A DNA stretch of 58,455 nucleotides. Source: an uncultured bacterium (lineage in GTDB: Bacteria; Cyanobacteriota; Vampirovibrionia; Gastranaerophilales; Gastranaerophilaceae). Positions 58,308-58,455 of the stretch are shown here, one piece after another; the first letter of the stretch is position 1, and each line of letters begins with the position of its first letter. The notes under the pieces are model-generated. The model saw nothing but the letters and a program-made list of their open reading frames with translations. It had not been told where the DNA came from and did not search any database. The stretch is from NCBI GenBank assembly GCA_902760645.1, contig CACWHC010000018.1, forward strand, positions 1 through 58,455, written 5' to 3'. The position numbers and the translations under genes were made by a program.

Positions 58308-58455
58308 TTATGCGGAATACATTTTCAAGGTTCTTTCGGTATTCTTTGTGATTACTGCTTTTGCGGATTCGTATTCCTGCTGAAGTGCGGAATGCTCGGT
58401 ATCCAAAAGTTTCAGCATACTGTCATATTGTTTGTCTTTATTTTCAATTTCACGG
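58308..58455 (-). CDS. 3' end of a gene cut by the window, unknown function
   Basis: The last 48 codons of a minus-strand gene running off the right edge: QYDSMLKLLDTEHSALQQEY, ESAKAVITKNTERTLKMYSA and stop at 58308-58310. Helical, charged, coiled-coil-like; several Gastranaerophilales proteins end in similar LDTEH-AL-E-type helices, from memory only. Confidence 0.55.
   Translation of the reverse strand, partial: REIENKDKQYDSMLKLLDTEHSALQQEYESAKAVITKNTERTLKMYSA

Overview
The window is an AT-rich bacterial chromosome segment with strong GGAGG ribosome sites. It probably comes from a gut Vampirovibrionia/Melainabacteria ('Candidatus Gastranaerophilales') genome. This is inferred from the prepilin signature (AAFTLAEVLITLG), from several large lineage-style proteins with a short Phe-Gly/Phe-Ala N-terminal motif, and from glutathione synthetase sitting beside type I glutamine synthetase. 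No 16S gene is present, so the taxonomy is an inference.

Bases 1-35,600 are a contractile-tailed (myovirus-like) prophage whose left end lies outside the window. The order is scaffold, major capsid protein, tail sheath, tail tube, a tail protein, baseplate J #1, large terminase, portal and head-completion genes; then an 11.4 kb accessory block (9.2-20.6 kb); then a compact baseplate module (plug, hub, spike, tube-like protein, gp25, baseplate J #2, gp8-like), fibre, lysis genes (holin-like, amidase) and a second accessory block (27.9-35.6 kb). The head/tail order is scrambled relative to typical phages. No tape-measure gene, integrase or repressor is visible.

The two accessory blocks are the most interesting part. 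Block B (27.9-35.6 kb) is an array of seven cassettes. The first holds a full-length protein with an N-terminal region, a charged linker and a C-terminal M23 endopeptidase domain. The other six hold only M23 C-terminal modules: four with a complete domain and two cut to the last 39 codons at the same junction. Each module converges with, and overlaps at the 3' end, a minus-strand gene for a small secreted protein. All seven minus-strand genes share nearly the same signal-peptide region and the same promoter, placed so that the predicted transcript starts at the A of the ATG. I read this as a store of exchangeable peptidoglycan-hydrolase toxin / periplasmic immunity cassettes with conserved ends on both sides. 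Block A (9.2-20.6 kb) appears to use the opposite polarity: variable N-terminal payloads (GxSxG lipase-like, M15 peptidase, a muramidase fragment), a Ser/Asn-rich linker and a constant C-terminal domain that is intact only in the gene just before the baseplate plug. Five secreted-protein genes in block A each follow the same ~55 bp repeat, which looks like a deletion scar of a toxin gene plus the promoter of the next gene.

Bases 35,700-58,455 are ordinary chromosome: gshB, an XRE regulator, a 929-residue lineage-type protein, tsaD divergent from obg-yjbQ, a prepilin-like gene behind a 10-G tract that may make it phase-variable, a coiled-coil protein, a YibE/F membrane protein, glnA, a 0.7 kb non-coding region with terminator, structured element and tandem repeats, a likely operon dnaJ-like-queE-def-fmt-aroH, an AAA+ ATPase, a CNT nucleoside transporter, a membrane-tethered GT5 glycogen-synthase-like protein, tRNA-Lys(UUU), and the 3' end of one more gene. 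All functions are read from sequence motifs; no database search was run.
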